Below, one piece after another: positions 34,896 to 43,303 of a DNA stretch of 64,000 bases. This stretch comes from Angelobacter sp036557225 (lineage in GTDB: Bacteria; Acidobacteriota; Terriglobia; Terriglobales; Acidobacteriaceae): positions 55,627 to 119,626 of the forward strand of contig DATBHX010000080.1 in NCBI GenBank assembly GCA_036557225.1. The letters are read 5' to 3'. The notes beneath the pieces are model-generated. The model did not search any database. It worked only from the letters and a program-made list of their open reading frames with translations, and was not told the DNA's origin. The number at the start of each line of letters is the position of its first letter. Position 1 is the stretch's first letter. The translations under genes were made by a program, and so were the position numbers.

Positions 34896-37277
34896 TTACC
34901 ACTTTAGCGCAACTCTAGCGTACTCGGCTTTGGCTTGTTTCAGGATGGGGATATTAGGGTCGGCATCTTTCCAAAGTGTTAAGAACTCATTGTATGCCGA
35001 TTGCGCCCGCACGAGTGCGGCGGTGGCTTCGGATCCTTGCGACGTTGTGGCTTGGAGCGCATTGGCCCGGGCCACACCCAGATGAGCCAGGGCCCCGGTC
35101 CAGCAGTTCCAGACCACGCCGCTGTGATCGAGAACCTTCTGGAATTCGGCCGCGGCCTCCTTGCCTCTCCCAGCGGCGAGATAAGCGTTGCCGCGGATGT
35201 AGGTGGGATAGAGACAAGAGGGATTGAGCGTAAACAGAAGTCCTCCATATTCAATGGGCGAAACATTTTGCGGGTCAGTCAAGATGTAACCCGGGTTTTT
35301 TCCACTGATCGCCAATTGCGTTCGTATCGCGGGCAGCCAAAGAGATTGGATCTGGGTATCCAGCGGAAACCGCTTGTTCAGGCTTTGCGCCAGGGACGCA
35401 GCCCGTGACCGATCCCCTGTCATGGCGAGGGCCAGCGCCGCCTCTGCCTCGATGCCCTGGCTGGTGGGAGCAAGTCTGAGAGCCTTGGCGGCGGTCTGCC
35501 GCGCTTCCAGAGCATCGCCAAACGCGGCATCGCGCAAAGCCGCGTTCGCCAACCAGATTGCTCCGCTTTCTTTGTTGTCCGCTCGTATCGCGGAAGCCAC
35601 AGCGCGCGCGGTAAGTTCACGCGCCACGTTCAGATGACCTCGATAGGCTTCGGTATCACTGGCGAGCGAGAGCCCATAGTTCTCTTCGGGCTTTCCCGCA
35701 AACCATTTCTGCTGCTCGGCCATGGCCGAAGGGTCTGAGCGAAGAAAGGCGAAAGCATAGCGAGTAGCGCGGATTTGGAGGCCGTCCAGCCTTTTACTTT
35801 GCGCCTGATCGAGGACCTTCTGTGCTTCATCGAAACGGTGCAAGGCAAGGTTATAACTCACGAGGTTTGCGTACGATCCGTACGACGGTCCAAAACTCAG
35901 GGCGCGGTTTGTGGTCTCGATCGCTTTTTCATACTGTCCCTGTAAAGCATAGACAATGCCAAGCGTGGAAAGAGGACCATTGTTTGGGTAAAGGTCGGTC
36001 CACCGCTCATAGGTCGCGGCTGCTTTGTTCAGTTCTCCGGTTACATTCATGTAGTAGTCGGCGGTGATGGCCAACCTTTCCCACTCGCTGACGCGGTCTT
36101 GCAAATGAAATGCCTTGGTGAAGTATTCACTGGCCCGATCCGTCTGACCCAGACCGGCATAGACCAACCCTTGTAATCTATAAGCCGCGGCAAAATTAGG
36201 ATCGATCTGGACGACGCGTTGAAAGTAAGGAAGAGAATCGGGCGGTCCTTTTTCGTCGAAGGTCCTGACGCCCAGGCTGTACAGTTTAAGGGCCTCAAGG
36301 GAAGACGTGGTCGCCAACGCCAAGGGTGCGTCAAACCTCTGCACCGACGCCAGCGATTCTCCGAGTTCAGCCCGGATCTTGGCGGCTGCCTGGCCCAAAG
36401 CATCCAGTACCTTTTCCTTGGATTGCGCGGAGACCAGCTCTTCCGCGAGCGCGTCTCCGGTCCGGCAATTGACTGCCTTCAACCCAACGACATATTCGCT
36501 GCCGAGAGTGCCAATCGAGCCGGCAAGAAAGGCCTTGCTGCCCGCTCGTTGACAGAGCTCGCGCGTTACTTCGGCCGTCAGCGGCGTGTTGGCAGGACGT
36601 GTCATCTGCTTCAACGTCCTGGCGATAGCGCTATCGGAAAGCACCTTAAAGAAAGGTGACTGCTGCAGAGAAACACGGAGAGCGGTATTCAGAGCACCGT
36701 CAAAAGCCGCGTCGCCGGTAGTATTCACAAAATCGGCGAGCACGATTGTGTCTGTAGAAGTGATTTTGGGGGCAGGATGGCGAAACTGCCAGAATCCTGC
36801 CAAGGCGCCTCCGGTCACGATGAGCGCTCCGATGTACCAGAGATAGAGTCGCTTCTTACCCTGCTGTTTGGACGACACCGGGACCGGTTCTTCCACTTCG
36901 GACGGCCAAACCACGGGAGCTACGAACCGGTAACCATGACGAGGTACGGTCTCCAGAAACCTGGGACTGTCTGCCGAATCGTTCAAGGCCGCACGAAGCT
37001 TGCCCACTGCGGTGTTCAAGGCAGCGTCAAAATCCACGAACAAGTCTTGCGGCCAAACTTGCAGACGGATTTGCTCGCGGGTTACCAGTTCACCCGGACG
37101 TTCCAACAGGAGAGCCAAAATCCGGAAGGGCTGCTCTTGCAGCCGAATGCGAATGCCCCCTTTTGTGAGCTTGCGCTCGCGAAAATCGACTTCGAAAGAG
37201 CCAAAACGAGCAACCTGGTGCGAAGACAGCTTCGCCACCGCCTTCGAGCCCGTTGAAGTAGAGGGTGTCTTCAGCAT
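34896..37277 (-). CDS. Membrane-bound winged-helix regulator with periplasmic TPR domain (CadC-like)
   Basis: A 793-residue protein. Residues about 22-120 are an OmpR/PhoB-type DNA-binding winged helix (FGSFEVDFRERKLTKGG, LQEQPFRILALLLERPGELVTREQI, LRAALNDSADSPRFLETVPRHGYRF). A single membrane helix follows at about 144-163. The periplasmic part begins VLADFVNTTGDAAFDGAL and holds several TPRs (GLVYAGLGQTDRASEYFTKAF, GIVYALQGQYEKAIETTNRAL). The architecture is that of one-component regulators such as CadC, which bind DNA from the membrane. It is divergent, across 657 bp, from the sialidase-like pair, its most obvious possible target. Confidence 0.85.
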   Translation of the reverse strand: MLKTPSTSTGSKAVAKLSSHQVARFGSFEVDFRERKLTKGGIRIRLQEQPFRILALLLERPGELVTREQIRLQVWPQDLFVDFDAALNTAVGKLRAALNDSADSPRFLETVPRHGYRFVAPVVWPSEVEEPVPVSSKQQGKKRLYLWYIGALIVTGGALAGFWQFRHPAPKITSTDTIVLADFVNTTGDAAFDGALNTALRVSLQQSPFFKVLSDSAIARTLKQMTRPANTPLTAEVTRELCQRAGSKAFLAGSIGTLGSEYVVGLKAVNCRTGDALAEELVSAQSKEKVLDALGQAAAKIRAELGESLASVQRFDAPLALATTSSLEALKLYSLGVRTFDEKGPPDSLPYFQRVVQIDPNFAAAYRLQGLVYAGLGQTDRASEYFTKAFHLQDRVSEWERLAITADYYMNVTGELNKAAATYERWTDLYPNNGPLSTLGIVYALQGQYEKAIETTNRALSFGPSYGSYANLVSYNLALHRFDEAQKVLDQAQSKRLDGLQIRATRYAFAFLRSDPSAMAEQQKWFAGKPEENYGLSLASDTEAYRGHLNVARELTARAVASAIRADNKESGAIWLANAALRDAAFGDALEARQTAAKALRLAPTSQGIEAEAALALAMTGDRSRAASLAQSLNKRFPLDTQIQSLWLPAIRTQLAISGKNPGYILTDPQNVSPIEYGGLLFTLNPSCLYPTYIRGNAYLAAGRGKEAAAEFQKVLDHSGVVWNCWTGALAHLGVARANALQATTSQGSEATAALVRAQSAYNEFLTLWKDADPNIPILKQAKAEYARVALKW

Positions 37278-37934
37278 GGGCAGATTAGAACTTCAAGTAA
37301 CTACTTTTTATCCAACGTGTTAGCAAGTGATCTCGATTTCACGGAAAGTTTTGTTGCCATTTTCCCGAAGCACTTGGAACATTACACCCAAAAGGAGCGA
37401 CCCGGAGTTCATATCCCATTTCCTATATGACCGGTTCGATCCAAGCCCTTTGCTTCCAGAGTTTCTGGGCACTTATTATGAACAATTTTGACGTGCTTGC
37501 ACTTAAAAAATCAATCCCTAAAGTAGCTCACTGAGGGGTTTTATTAACAGACACCTGAGCGGTTGGAACAGGCCAAGATAGACCTCGATCGAGGTACCGT
37601 AGCCAGAAGAAAGCTTTCAGCCGGGAAATCCTTTGAAAGTGCACGCAAGAACGCCTAAGAACGCTCGAAACGTAACAAGCCATTCGTTGTCTGATCGGTA
37701 ACTTCCGGGAAAAGAAACAAACTGGCCACTAACTGAAGCTTTTGTAAGTGATAGCAATTCCTTCCGGACGTGGAATTTGTGTTTCCAACGAGAGTTCCTC
37801 AATTCGGCCGTTCAGTGGCCGGCAAGAAGAGAACTGCTCTGCGTGAATACTAGACCACGTAGTACTCCCAAGCTTAGTAGTTAAGACCGGCAAATGGGCC
37901 GCTTGATATTGGTGAAACCTTAAGGAGAACTAGC
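37278..37934. other. 657-bp divergent intergenic region, no gene seen
   Basis: It separates the regulator and the sialidase-like pair and is AT-richer than the genes. No open frame here has coding character. A TTGCAC at 37497 with TAAAGT at 37519 (16-nt spacing) is a weak promoter candidate. AAGGAGAAC at 37922 is the ribosome site for the gene at 37935. Length and position suggest regulatory sites. Confidence 0.35.
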
Positions 37935-39812
37935 ATGCGCAACAGGTTCCGGATCGTTGTCGTCGGCTTGATTGCGTTTCTGGCTTCGCTTGCCAGTGCG
38001 CAAACCAGTACAGATCGAATCAAAGCGATTCAAAACAACATAAACAATACCAAGACAGCCATTGACCAGTTGCCGGACAACGTAAAAGTGACGATGGCAG
38101 GCGAGCGCGGCGTCCTGGAGCGGCTTGGAAGTGCCTTGAACCGTATGGCTGGCGTCGTGGTCAAAGACCAGGGAAAGCGCTTTGGCGGCGGATGGCAGCC
38201 AAGCCAGGGATGGGAACAGGGCGGAGCGGACGAGAACGGCCTGGCGCAGGTGAATAACCCTGCTCGCGACGCGCGCTTTTCTCCTTTCTTAGGCTTCACT
38301 CAGAACAACGCCGTGACCGCGCGCTGCGGCGAGAACGTTGTGGTCGCTTTTGAAGATTCGGCCAGCGCGATAGAGACGCTGTTCACCGGACAAGGCGGCG
38401 TGAGCTTCGTTACGACGGCTTCGGGTACGGGCGGCATCAGCTCGATCGGCTACGCAACTTCCCATAATGGCGGCATAACCTTCAAAGACCGCGGCGCAGT
38501 GAATCCCGGGCCGAATGTCGACACCATGCTGTTCAGGGAGCCTGCGGTGGCGTGCTCGGACCCCAACCACTTTTATCTGGTTACGTATGCGTTTGTATCG
38601 TCTGGCCAGGGCCATCTCGCTCCCCTGAGGGCAATTCTTCTCTCGCAGTCCAGCGATGGCGGTGACACCTGGAGCGATCCAGTGACTGTTGCTGTTACTG
38701 GACTCGATGTCAGCGTTGATCGTGTCGCAGATCCCTGGATTGCCATTGACCCGTCGAACCACAAGCGGGTCTACATTTCTTACACCCATGTTGTGATAAC
38801 CGCTTTTCCTGATGCTGCTGAATGTTTCGGTAAGGCCAAGGTTGAAGTGGTGTCTTCCACGGACGGCGGAAACACATTTGACCCGACGCCACGAGAGGTG
38901 GATTCCCGATGCTTTCTGAATGGGGATTTGTCTGTTCCCTTGGATTTCTTTGATATGGGGACGCGCATGGCGGTCTCCTCCAATGGAAGAGTTACCGTGG
39001 CCTGGCTGGGCCAGGCCCCCTTCGACGGCGTGGGCTTTGTGCAGCAGGCGATTCTGGTGAACAGCTTCACGCCAGGCGGACCGACGCCGGCGTCGGTCAC
39101 CGTGGACAACGTTTTCCAGGGCGGGTCTATCGTGGAGGAACCGTTTATTTTCACTAACCCTCCCTTTCCCACTGGCATAGGCAACATCACCGATATCGTT
39201 GGCTTTCCGCAGGCAATCGTCCCCACACTACAGGGCGGCATTTACAACATACGCGGCTTCGACCTGGCGGTGGATCACTCGGGCGGTGCGACAGACGGCA
39301 CTGTCTACCTGCTGTGGGATGACGCCCGCAACGGAGCGTTCCTGGCCCCGGAGTTTGAAGATATTTTTGGATCCTACAACTTCACCGACATTATGTTCGC
39401 TGTCTCAACGGATGGAGGCCAGACTTTCACCTCTACCCGGCAATTAAACTCTGATACCCAGTCTTTGATTGCGCGGGGACACGACCATTTCCGCCCGACA
39501 GCAGCAGTCGATCGCACTGGGAAAGTCGCCGCTTGCTGGTATGACCGGCGCAATGACCCGCAGAACTATCAATTCGAGCGCTTCTGCGCTGAGTCCACCA
39601 ATGGAGGCACAAGCTGGACTGAGTTTCGCATTCCCGGCAGCCTCTCCACTCCAGTCGTTCTGCAAGATGTGCTCCTCCCGGGCACTAACTCGATGGGAGA
39701 AAACGACAGTCTGACCACGGATTTCAGCGGTCGTAATCCGGGATTTATCGGGGGCTTCCAGTGGATGAGCTCCGGCATGAACCCGGACGTGAAAGAAGTG
39801 CGTTTCCCATGA
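37935..39812 (+). CDS. Secreted sialidase/BNR-repeat-like protein, paralogue 1
   Basis: ATG at 37935 with AAGGAG upstream. Signal peptide RIVVVGLIAFLASLASAQ, then an N-terminal helical region (TSTDRIKAIQNNINNTKTAI). The rest of the 625 residues is beta-propeller text with BNR/Asp-box-like repeats (SQSSDGGDTWSDP, VSSTDGGNTF, VSTDGGQTFT, STNGGTSWTEF). FDLAVDHSGGATDGTVYLLWDD and CWYDRRNDPQNYQFERFCAES are shared with the next gene. The fold is that of exo-alpha-sialidases, but no Arg triad could be assigned, so a glycan-binding or other exported role is equally possible. Confidence 0.75.
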   Translation: MRNRFRIVVVGLIAFLASLASAQTSTDRIKAIQNNINNTKTAIDQLPDNVKVTMAGERGVLERLGSALNRMAGVVVKDQGKRFGGGWQPSQGWEQGGADENGLAQVNNPARDARFSPFLGFTQNNAVTARCGENVVVAFEDSASAIETLFTGQGGVSFVTTASGTGGISSIGYATSHNGGITFKDRGAVNPGPNVDTMLFREPAVACSDPNHFYLVTYAFVSSGQGHLAPLRAILLSQSSDGGDTWSDPVTVAVTGLDVSVDRVADPWIAIDPSNHKRVYISYTHVVITAFPDAAECFGKAKVEVVSSTDGGNTFDPTPREVDSRCFLNGDLSVPLDFFDMGTRMAVSSNGRVTVAWLGQAPFDGVGFVQQAILVNSFTPGGPTPASVTVDNVFQGGSIVEEPFIFTNPPFPTGIGNITDIVGFPQAIVPTLQGGIYNIRGFDLAVDHSGGATDGTVYLLWDDARNGAFLAPEFEDIFGSYNFTDIMFAVSTDGGQTFTSTRQLNSDTQSLIARGHDHFRPTAAVDRTGKVAACWYDRRNDPQNYQFERFCAESTNGGTSWTEFRIPGSLSTPVVLQDVLLPGTNSMGENDSLTTDFSGRNPGFIGGFQWMSSGMNPDVKEVRFP

Positions 39813-39886
39813 GCCAGGATATTTCCCGAGAAGCGCGAACCATGGAAGCAAGTTGCGATCAGGCGAACAAAACCTGCGGAGGATAT

Positions 39887-41680
39887 ATGCGCACGAGATT
39901 TTTGTGGTTGGTAGTTGTGATGGGCCTTCTGGGAGCCGCGTTAGCGCCGCGGATCTCAGCCCAGACTTTGCCGAAGCCGAATCCAGACAGAATCAATGCC
40001 ATCAAGGCAAAGCTGACTGAGTTAAGCGCCCGTTACGGCAAGTTGTCCGCAAACCAGCGGATGCTGCTCGACGGCGAGAAGCGTATGGGGCTATCCCCAC
40101 AAATGATTGACAGGCTCGCGGCAGTGGCAGCGTCGGGTAAGACCGTGACGCGCAAGCAGTTCAACGACATTATGGCCGATGCCCAAAAAGCCGCCGGCGT
40201 AGCCAGCGTGAACGACCCCACCACCGACCTGGACTTCAGCTCCTATGACGGAATGACCCAGAGCGAGACGCACACTGCCATGTGCGGTAACCAGGTGGTT
40301 GTCGGTTTCAATGACTCCGGCAGCATTTTTCAGTCCTTCTTTTTCGGACCTGGAGGCCTGAGCATTAGCGGTGGCGCGGTCTCCAGCGACGGGGGCAAGA
40401 CATTTCACGACATAGGCGCCATCAACCCAGGCTCGGATTTCAGCAATATTGTATTGGGTGATCCGCTCATCACATGTACCGATTCCAGTCATTTCTTCTA
40501 CACCCAGCTTTTCGAAACTGGGAGCGGCTCAGCCATTGGTATTTCCAGTTCCTCCGACGGCGGCAATACCTGGGGCGATCCCCAACCCACAGTGCTCAAA
40601 GATTTCTCCCACTTCCTGGACAAGCCCTGGACCGCGATCGACCCCTCCAACCGGCAGCGGGTCTATATCACCTATACGGATTTTGATGGAAGCGGGACGA
40701 GTCCGGGATGCGGCCCGCAGTCGCGAACTGCCATTGAACTGGTGGCATCAAATGACGGCGGACAGCACTTCAGCAGCCCGGTGATTATTGACGAGCAGTG
40801 CGGCGACAACGTTGGCGTCCAGACTTCACATGTGGCCTTCAATTCTCACAGCGTGGCCTACATTGCCTGGCATCGCTTTAATCCCACCAACACCGAGGTA
40901 AGGATCACTCACCTGTCTCCCGGCGGCAGCCCGGCGCCTTCGCTGGCAGTGGATCAGAAGGTGTTTGGTGGCGACATCCTGGTAGTCCTGGGAGGGTCAG
41001 ATTTCCAAACGGTTGAGGCGGAAGAGGACCTCGCGGGGCAGTTCCGCAACTTCTCCGGGCTGGACCTGGCGGTAGACCACTCTGGAGGATCAAGCGACGG
41101 CACCGTGTACCTGACCTGGGATGATGGTCGCAACAAATCGACTCCAGACCTGGCCGGCTTCAGCCTGGAAGGGAACCCGCCAGATCAGCCGGCGGTACTC
41201 ATTCCCTTCAGTCCCCTGATCCTCACTGCGGGAACTTATGTCTACACGGACATCATGCTCAGCCGTTCTAAAGATGGAGTGCATTTTAGCCCGACCATCC
41301 AGGTGAATTCTGACCGGCAGCCCAAGTTTGGTAGTGGACATGACCACTTCCAGCCGGCAATCGCCGTTGATTCGACGGGGAAGGCCGCCATCTGCTGGTA
41401 CGACCGCAGAAATGACCCCAAGAATTTCGCCATTGAACGTTTTTGCGCTGAATCCAAGAACGGCAATGAGTGGAACAATTTCCGCGTGCCTATCGCAGCG
41501 TTTGCGCCACTCCACCGGACAGATTTTGGGATCTTCGGCTTTGCCTCAATAACGGCACCCTATATGGGTGACTATGACGGCCTGACCACTGACTTTACAG
41601 GAAAAACCACGGGCTTCATTGGCGCTTTTGAATGGATGGGGTCAGGCATGAATCCTGATGTAAAGGCCTATCGCTTTTAG
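39887..41680 (+). CDS. Secreted sialidase/BNR-repeat-like protein, paralogue 2
   Basis: ATG at 39887 follows GGAGGA at 39879; an in-frame start further upstream would overlap paralogue 1. Signal peptide (FLWLVVVMGLLGAALAPRISAQ), N-terminal helical domain of about 100 residues (DRINAIKAKLTELSARYGKL), then the same propeller (SSSSDGGNTWGDP, VASNDGGQHFSSP, LSRSKDGVHFSP, CWYDRRNDPKNFAIERFCAES). It ends MGSGMNPDVKAYRF, parallel to MSSGMNPDVKEVRFP of paralogue 1. 597 residues. The pair is an evident tandem duplication, with a strong terminator after it. Confidence 0.75.
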   Translation: MRTRFLWLVVVMGLLGAALAPRISAQTLPKPNPDRINAIKAKLTELSARYGKLSANQRMLLDGEKRMGLSPQMIDRLAAVAASGKTVTRKQFNDIMADAQKAAGVASVNDPTTDLDFSSYDGMTQSETHTAMCGNQVVVGFNDSGSIFQSFFFGPGGLSISGGAVSSDGGKTFHDIGAINPGSDFSNIVLGDPLITCTDSSHFFYTQLFETGSGSAIGISSSSDGGNTWGDPQPTVLKDFSHFLDKPWTAIDPSNRQRVYITYTDFDGSGTSPGCGPQSRTAIELVASNDGGQHFSSPVIIDEQCGDNVGVQTSHVAFNSHSVAYIAWHRFNPTNTEVRITHLSPGGSPAPSLAVDQKVFGGDILVVLGGSDFQTVEAEEDLAGQFRNFSGLDLAVDHSGGSSDGTVYLTWDDGRNKSTPDLAGFSLEGNPPDQPAVLIPFSPLILTAGTYVYTDIMLSRSKDGVHFSPTIQVNSDRQPKFGSGHDHFQPAIAVDSTGKAAICWYDRRNDPKNFAIERFCAESKNGNEWNNFRVPIAAFAPLHRTDFGIFGFASITAPYMGDYDGLTTDFTGKTTGFIGAFEWMGSGMNPDVKAYRF

Positions 41681-41741
41681 TTTGGCTAGTTCGGCTTTAC
41701 GAAAGTCATCACGGTTTGCCCAGGCGTGAGGGCTTTCACGC

Positions 41742-41780
41742 AGGAGCACCATCCCGCTTATGGTGCTCCTCTTTTTTTTT
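41742..41780 (+). terminator. Strong rho-independent terminator after the sialidase-like pair
   Basis: AGGAGCACCAT and ATGGTGCTCCT form an 11-bp perfect stem with a 7-nt loop, followed by a run of nine T. Confidence 0.93.
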
Positions 41781-41819
41781 GTTCGGGCCGGTTCGGGTTT
41801 CAACTCTAGAAACGCCTGC

Positions 41820-41825
41820 TATAAT
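41820..41825 (+). promoter_or_regulatory. Possible -10 hexamer (TATAAT) for the amidohydrolase gene
   Basis: A perfect TATAAT lies 12 bp before the ATG at 41837 and after the previous terminator. The -35 is poor. Transcription would begin within a few bases of the start codon, implying a leaderless or very short-leader mRNA. Confidence 0.35.
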
Positions 41826-41836
41826 CCGCCTTCCCT

Positions 41837-43123
41837 ATGAAAAACAGACTTGCCTGTCTTGCTCTCCTCTCAGCTTTCCTACTTTCTGCTTTTGCTTTTG
41901 CCCAACAGCCAGCGGCATCGCTACAGAAAACGTACATCCATGCCGGTCATCTCCTGGATGTGAAGACCGGCAAGATCAGCGACAACGTCCTGATCACGAT
42001 TGAGGCGGGCAAGATTGTTTCGGTCGGATCAGGAGCGCCCCCTGGCGACGGAAACGTAGTCAACCTGCCGAACGCTACGCTTCTCCCCGGGTTGATTGAC
42101 GCCCACACTCACCTGACCTTCGATCCGAATTTTGGTTACCAGGAGCTGGGCATTTCCATCCCTAAGGAAGCGCTTATCGGCGCGAAGAATGCACGCATCA
42201 CGCTGGAGGCCGGCTTCACTACGGTGCGAAATGTAGGCGCCAGTGGATATGCCGACATCGCCTTGCGCGACGCCATCAATGAAGGCATGGTGCCGGGCCC
42301 GCACATCATCGCCAGCGGACCTGCGCTTTCCATCACCGGCGGCCATTGCGACCAGAACTTGCTGCCCTACGAATACCATGCCAAGGCTGACGGCACGGCC
42401 GATGGCATTGAGCACGTGCAGCAAAAGGTCCGCGAGATCATCAAGTACGGAGCTGATGTAATCAAGGTTTGCGCAACGGGCGGCGTGCTCTCCAAGGGCG
42501 ACGATCCGCAGGCATCGCAGTACACGCTGGAAGAGATGAAAGCCATTGTTGCGGATGCGCACCGTCTGGGACGCAAGGTTGCTGCCCACGCTCACGGGGC
42601 ACAGGGAATTGCCTGGGCCAGTGAAGCGGGCGTGGATTCCATTGAGCATGGTTCTTACATCAACGATGCAGCCATCAAGGTTATGAAAGAGCATGGAACG
42701 TATCTGGTCCCAACCATGTATCTGGCTGACTGGATGCGTGAGAATGCCGTCAAAATAGGTTTGCCTGCCATGTACGCGGAAAAGATGAAGTCCGTGACCG
42801 CCGCGAGCCGCCAAAACCTGAGGCATGCTTTTGAATCCGGCGTGAAGGTCGCATTCGGTACGGATGCCGCGGTCTATCCGCATGGGCTCAACGCGCACGA
42901 GTTCGCCGTGTATGTGCAGATGGGAATGACGCCTATTCAGGCGATTCAAACGGCCACCGTGAACGCGGCTGATTTGCTGGGTTGGTCGGATCGCATCGGA
43001 ACGATCGAGCCAGGGAAGTTCGCCGACATCATCGCAGTGAACGGTGATCCGACCAAGGACGTAACCTTATTGCAGAATCCGGTATTGGTCATGAAAGGTG
43101 GGATGGTTTACAAGCAGAAATAA
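41837..43123 (+). CDS. Secreted metal-dependent amidohydrolase
   Basis: A 428-residue amidohydrolase-superfamily protein of the imidazolonepropionase-like / Xaa-Pro dipeptidase type. Signal peptide LACLALLSAFLLSAFAFAQ. Metal and active-site residues: LIDAHTHLTFD (HxH), DVIKVCATGG (Lys), VAAHAHGAQG and SIEHGSYI (His), and AFGTDAAVYPHG (Asp). The composite urease-like beta-domain frames it (ITIEAGKIVSVGSG ... GTIEPGKFADIIAVNGDP). Likely hydrolyses a cyclic amide or Pro-containing peptide in the periplasm. It lies between two terminators, so is transcribed alone. Confidence 0.9.
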   Translation: MKNRLACLALLSAFLLSAFAFAQQPAASLQKTYIHAGHLLDVKTGKISDNVLITIEAGKIVSVGSGAPPGDGNVVNLPNATLLPGLIDAHTHLTFDPNFGYQELGISIPKEALIGAKNARITLEAGFTTVRNVGASGYADIALRDAINEGMVPGPHIIASGPALSITGGHCDQNLLPYEYHAKADGTADGIEHVQQKVREIIKYGADVIKVCATGGVLSKGDDPQASQYTLEEMKAIVADAHRLGRKVAAHAHGAQGIAWASEAGVDSIEHGSYINDAAIKVMKEHGTYLVPTMYLADWMRENAVKIGLPAMYAEKMKSVTAASRQNLRHAFESGVKVAFGTDAAVYPHGLNAHEFAVYVQMGMTPIQAIQTATVNAADLLGWSDRIGTIEPGKFADIIAVNGDPTKDVTLLQNPVLVMKGGMVYKQK

Positions 43124-43144
43124 AACGATAGACTTACTCTCTTT

Positions 43145-43178
43145 GGTGGCTGCTTTCTCTGATTCGGAGAGAGCCGCC
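43145..43178 (+). terminator. Possible terminator after the amidohydrolase gene
   Basis: GGTGGCT and AGCCGCC can pair (one G-T), with an inner TCTC/GAGA stem and a bulge, followed by CCTTAATTGTTT. The U-tract is broken, so confidence is moderate. Confidence 0.4.
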
Positions 43179-43272
43179 CCTTAATTGTTTAGTAGATTGC
43201 AAGTGTTTACAATTTCTTAAACGCGAAGCCCTCGAAATCGTCTATAAAGCATTGCCTTGTAATCGACGAATC

Positions 43273-43278
43273 TATAAT
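43273..43278 (+). promoter_or_regulatory. Possible -10 hexamer (TATAAT) for the DUF885 gene
   Basis: A perfect TATAAT lies 26 bp before GTG 43304. TTGCCT at 43252 is a weak -35 at 15-nt spacing. A start around 43285 would make GTG 43286 nearly leaderless, which favours GTG 43304 as the translation start. Confidence 0.35.
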
Positions 43279-43303
43279 TGTCCTCGTGGTTCGGAGAATC
43301 ATA

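Noticed and set aside
37425..37445. GGTTCGATCC in the long intergenic region as a tRNA T-arm
   Set aside because: The flanking bases do not pair as a T-stem and no acceptor or anticodon arm could be built.
37617..37802. A 61-residue minus-strand frame in the intergenic region
   Set aside because: No ribosome site, no family-like text, and composition like random intergenic DNA.
42029..42949. A 306-residue minus-strand open frame antisense to the amidohydrolase
   Set aside because: It is the antisense of the conserved metal-binding core; no domain or start signal.
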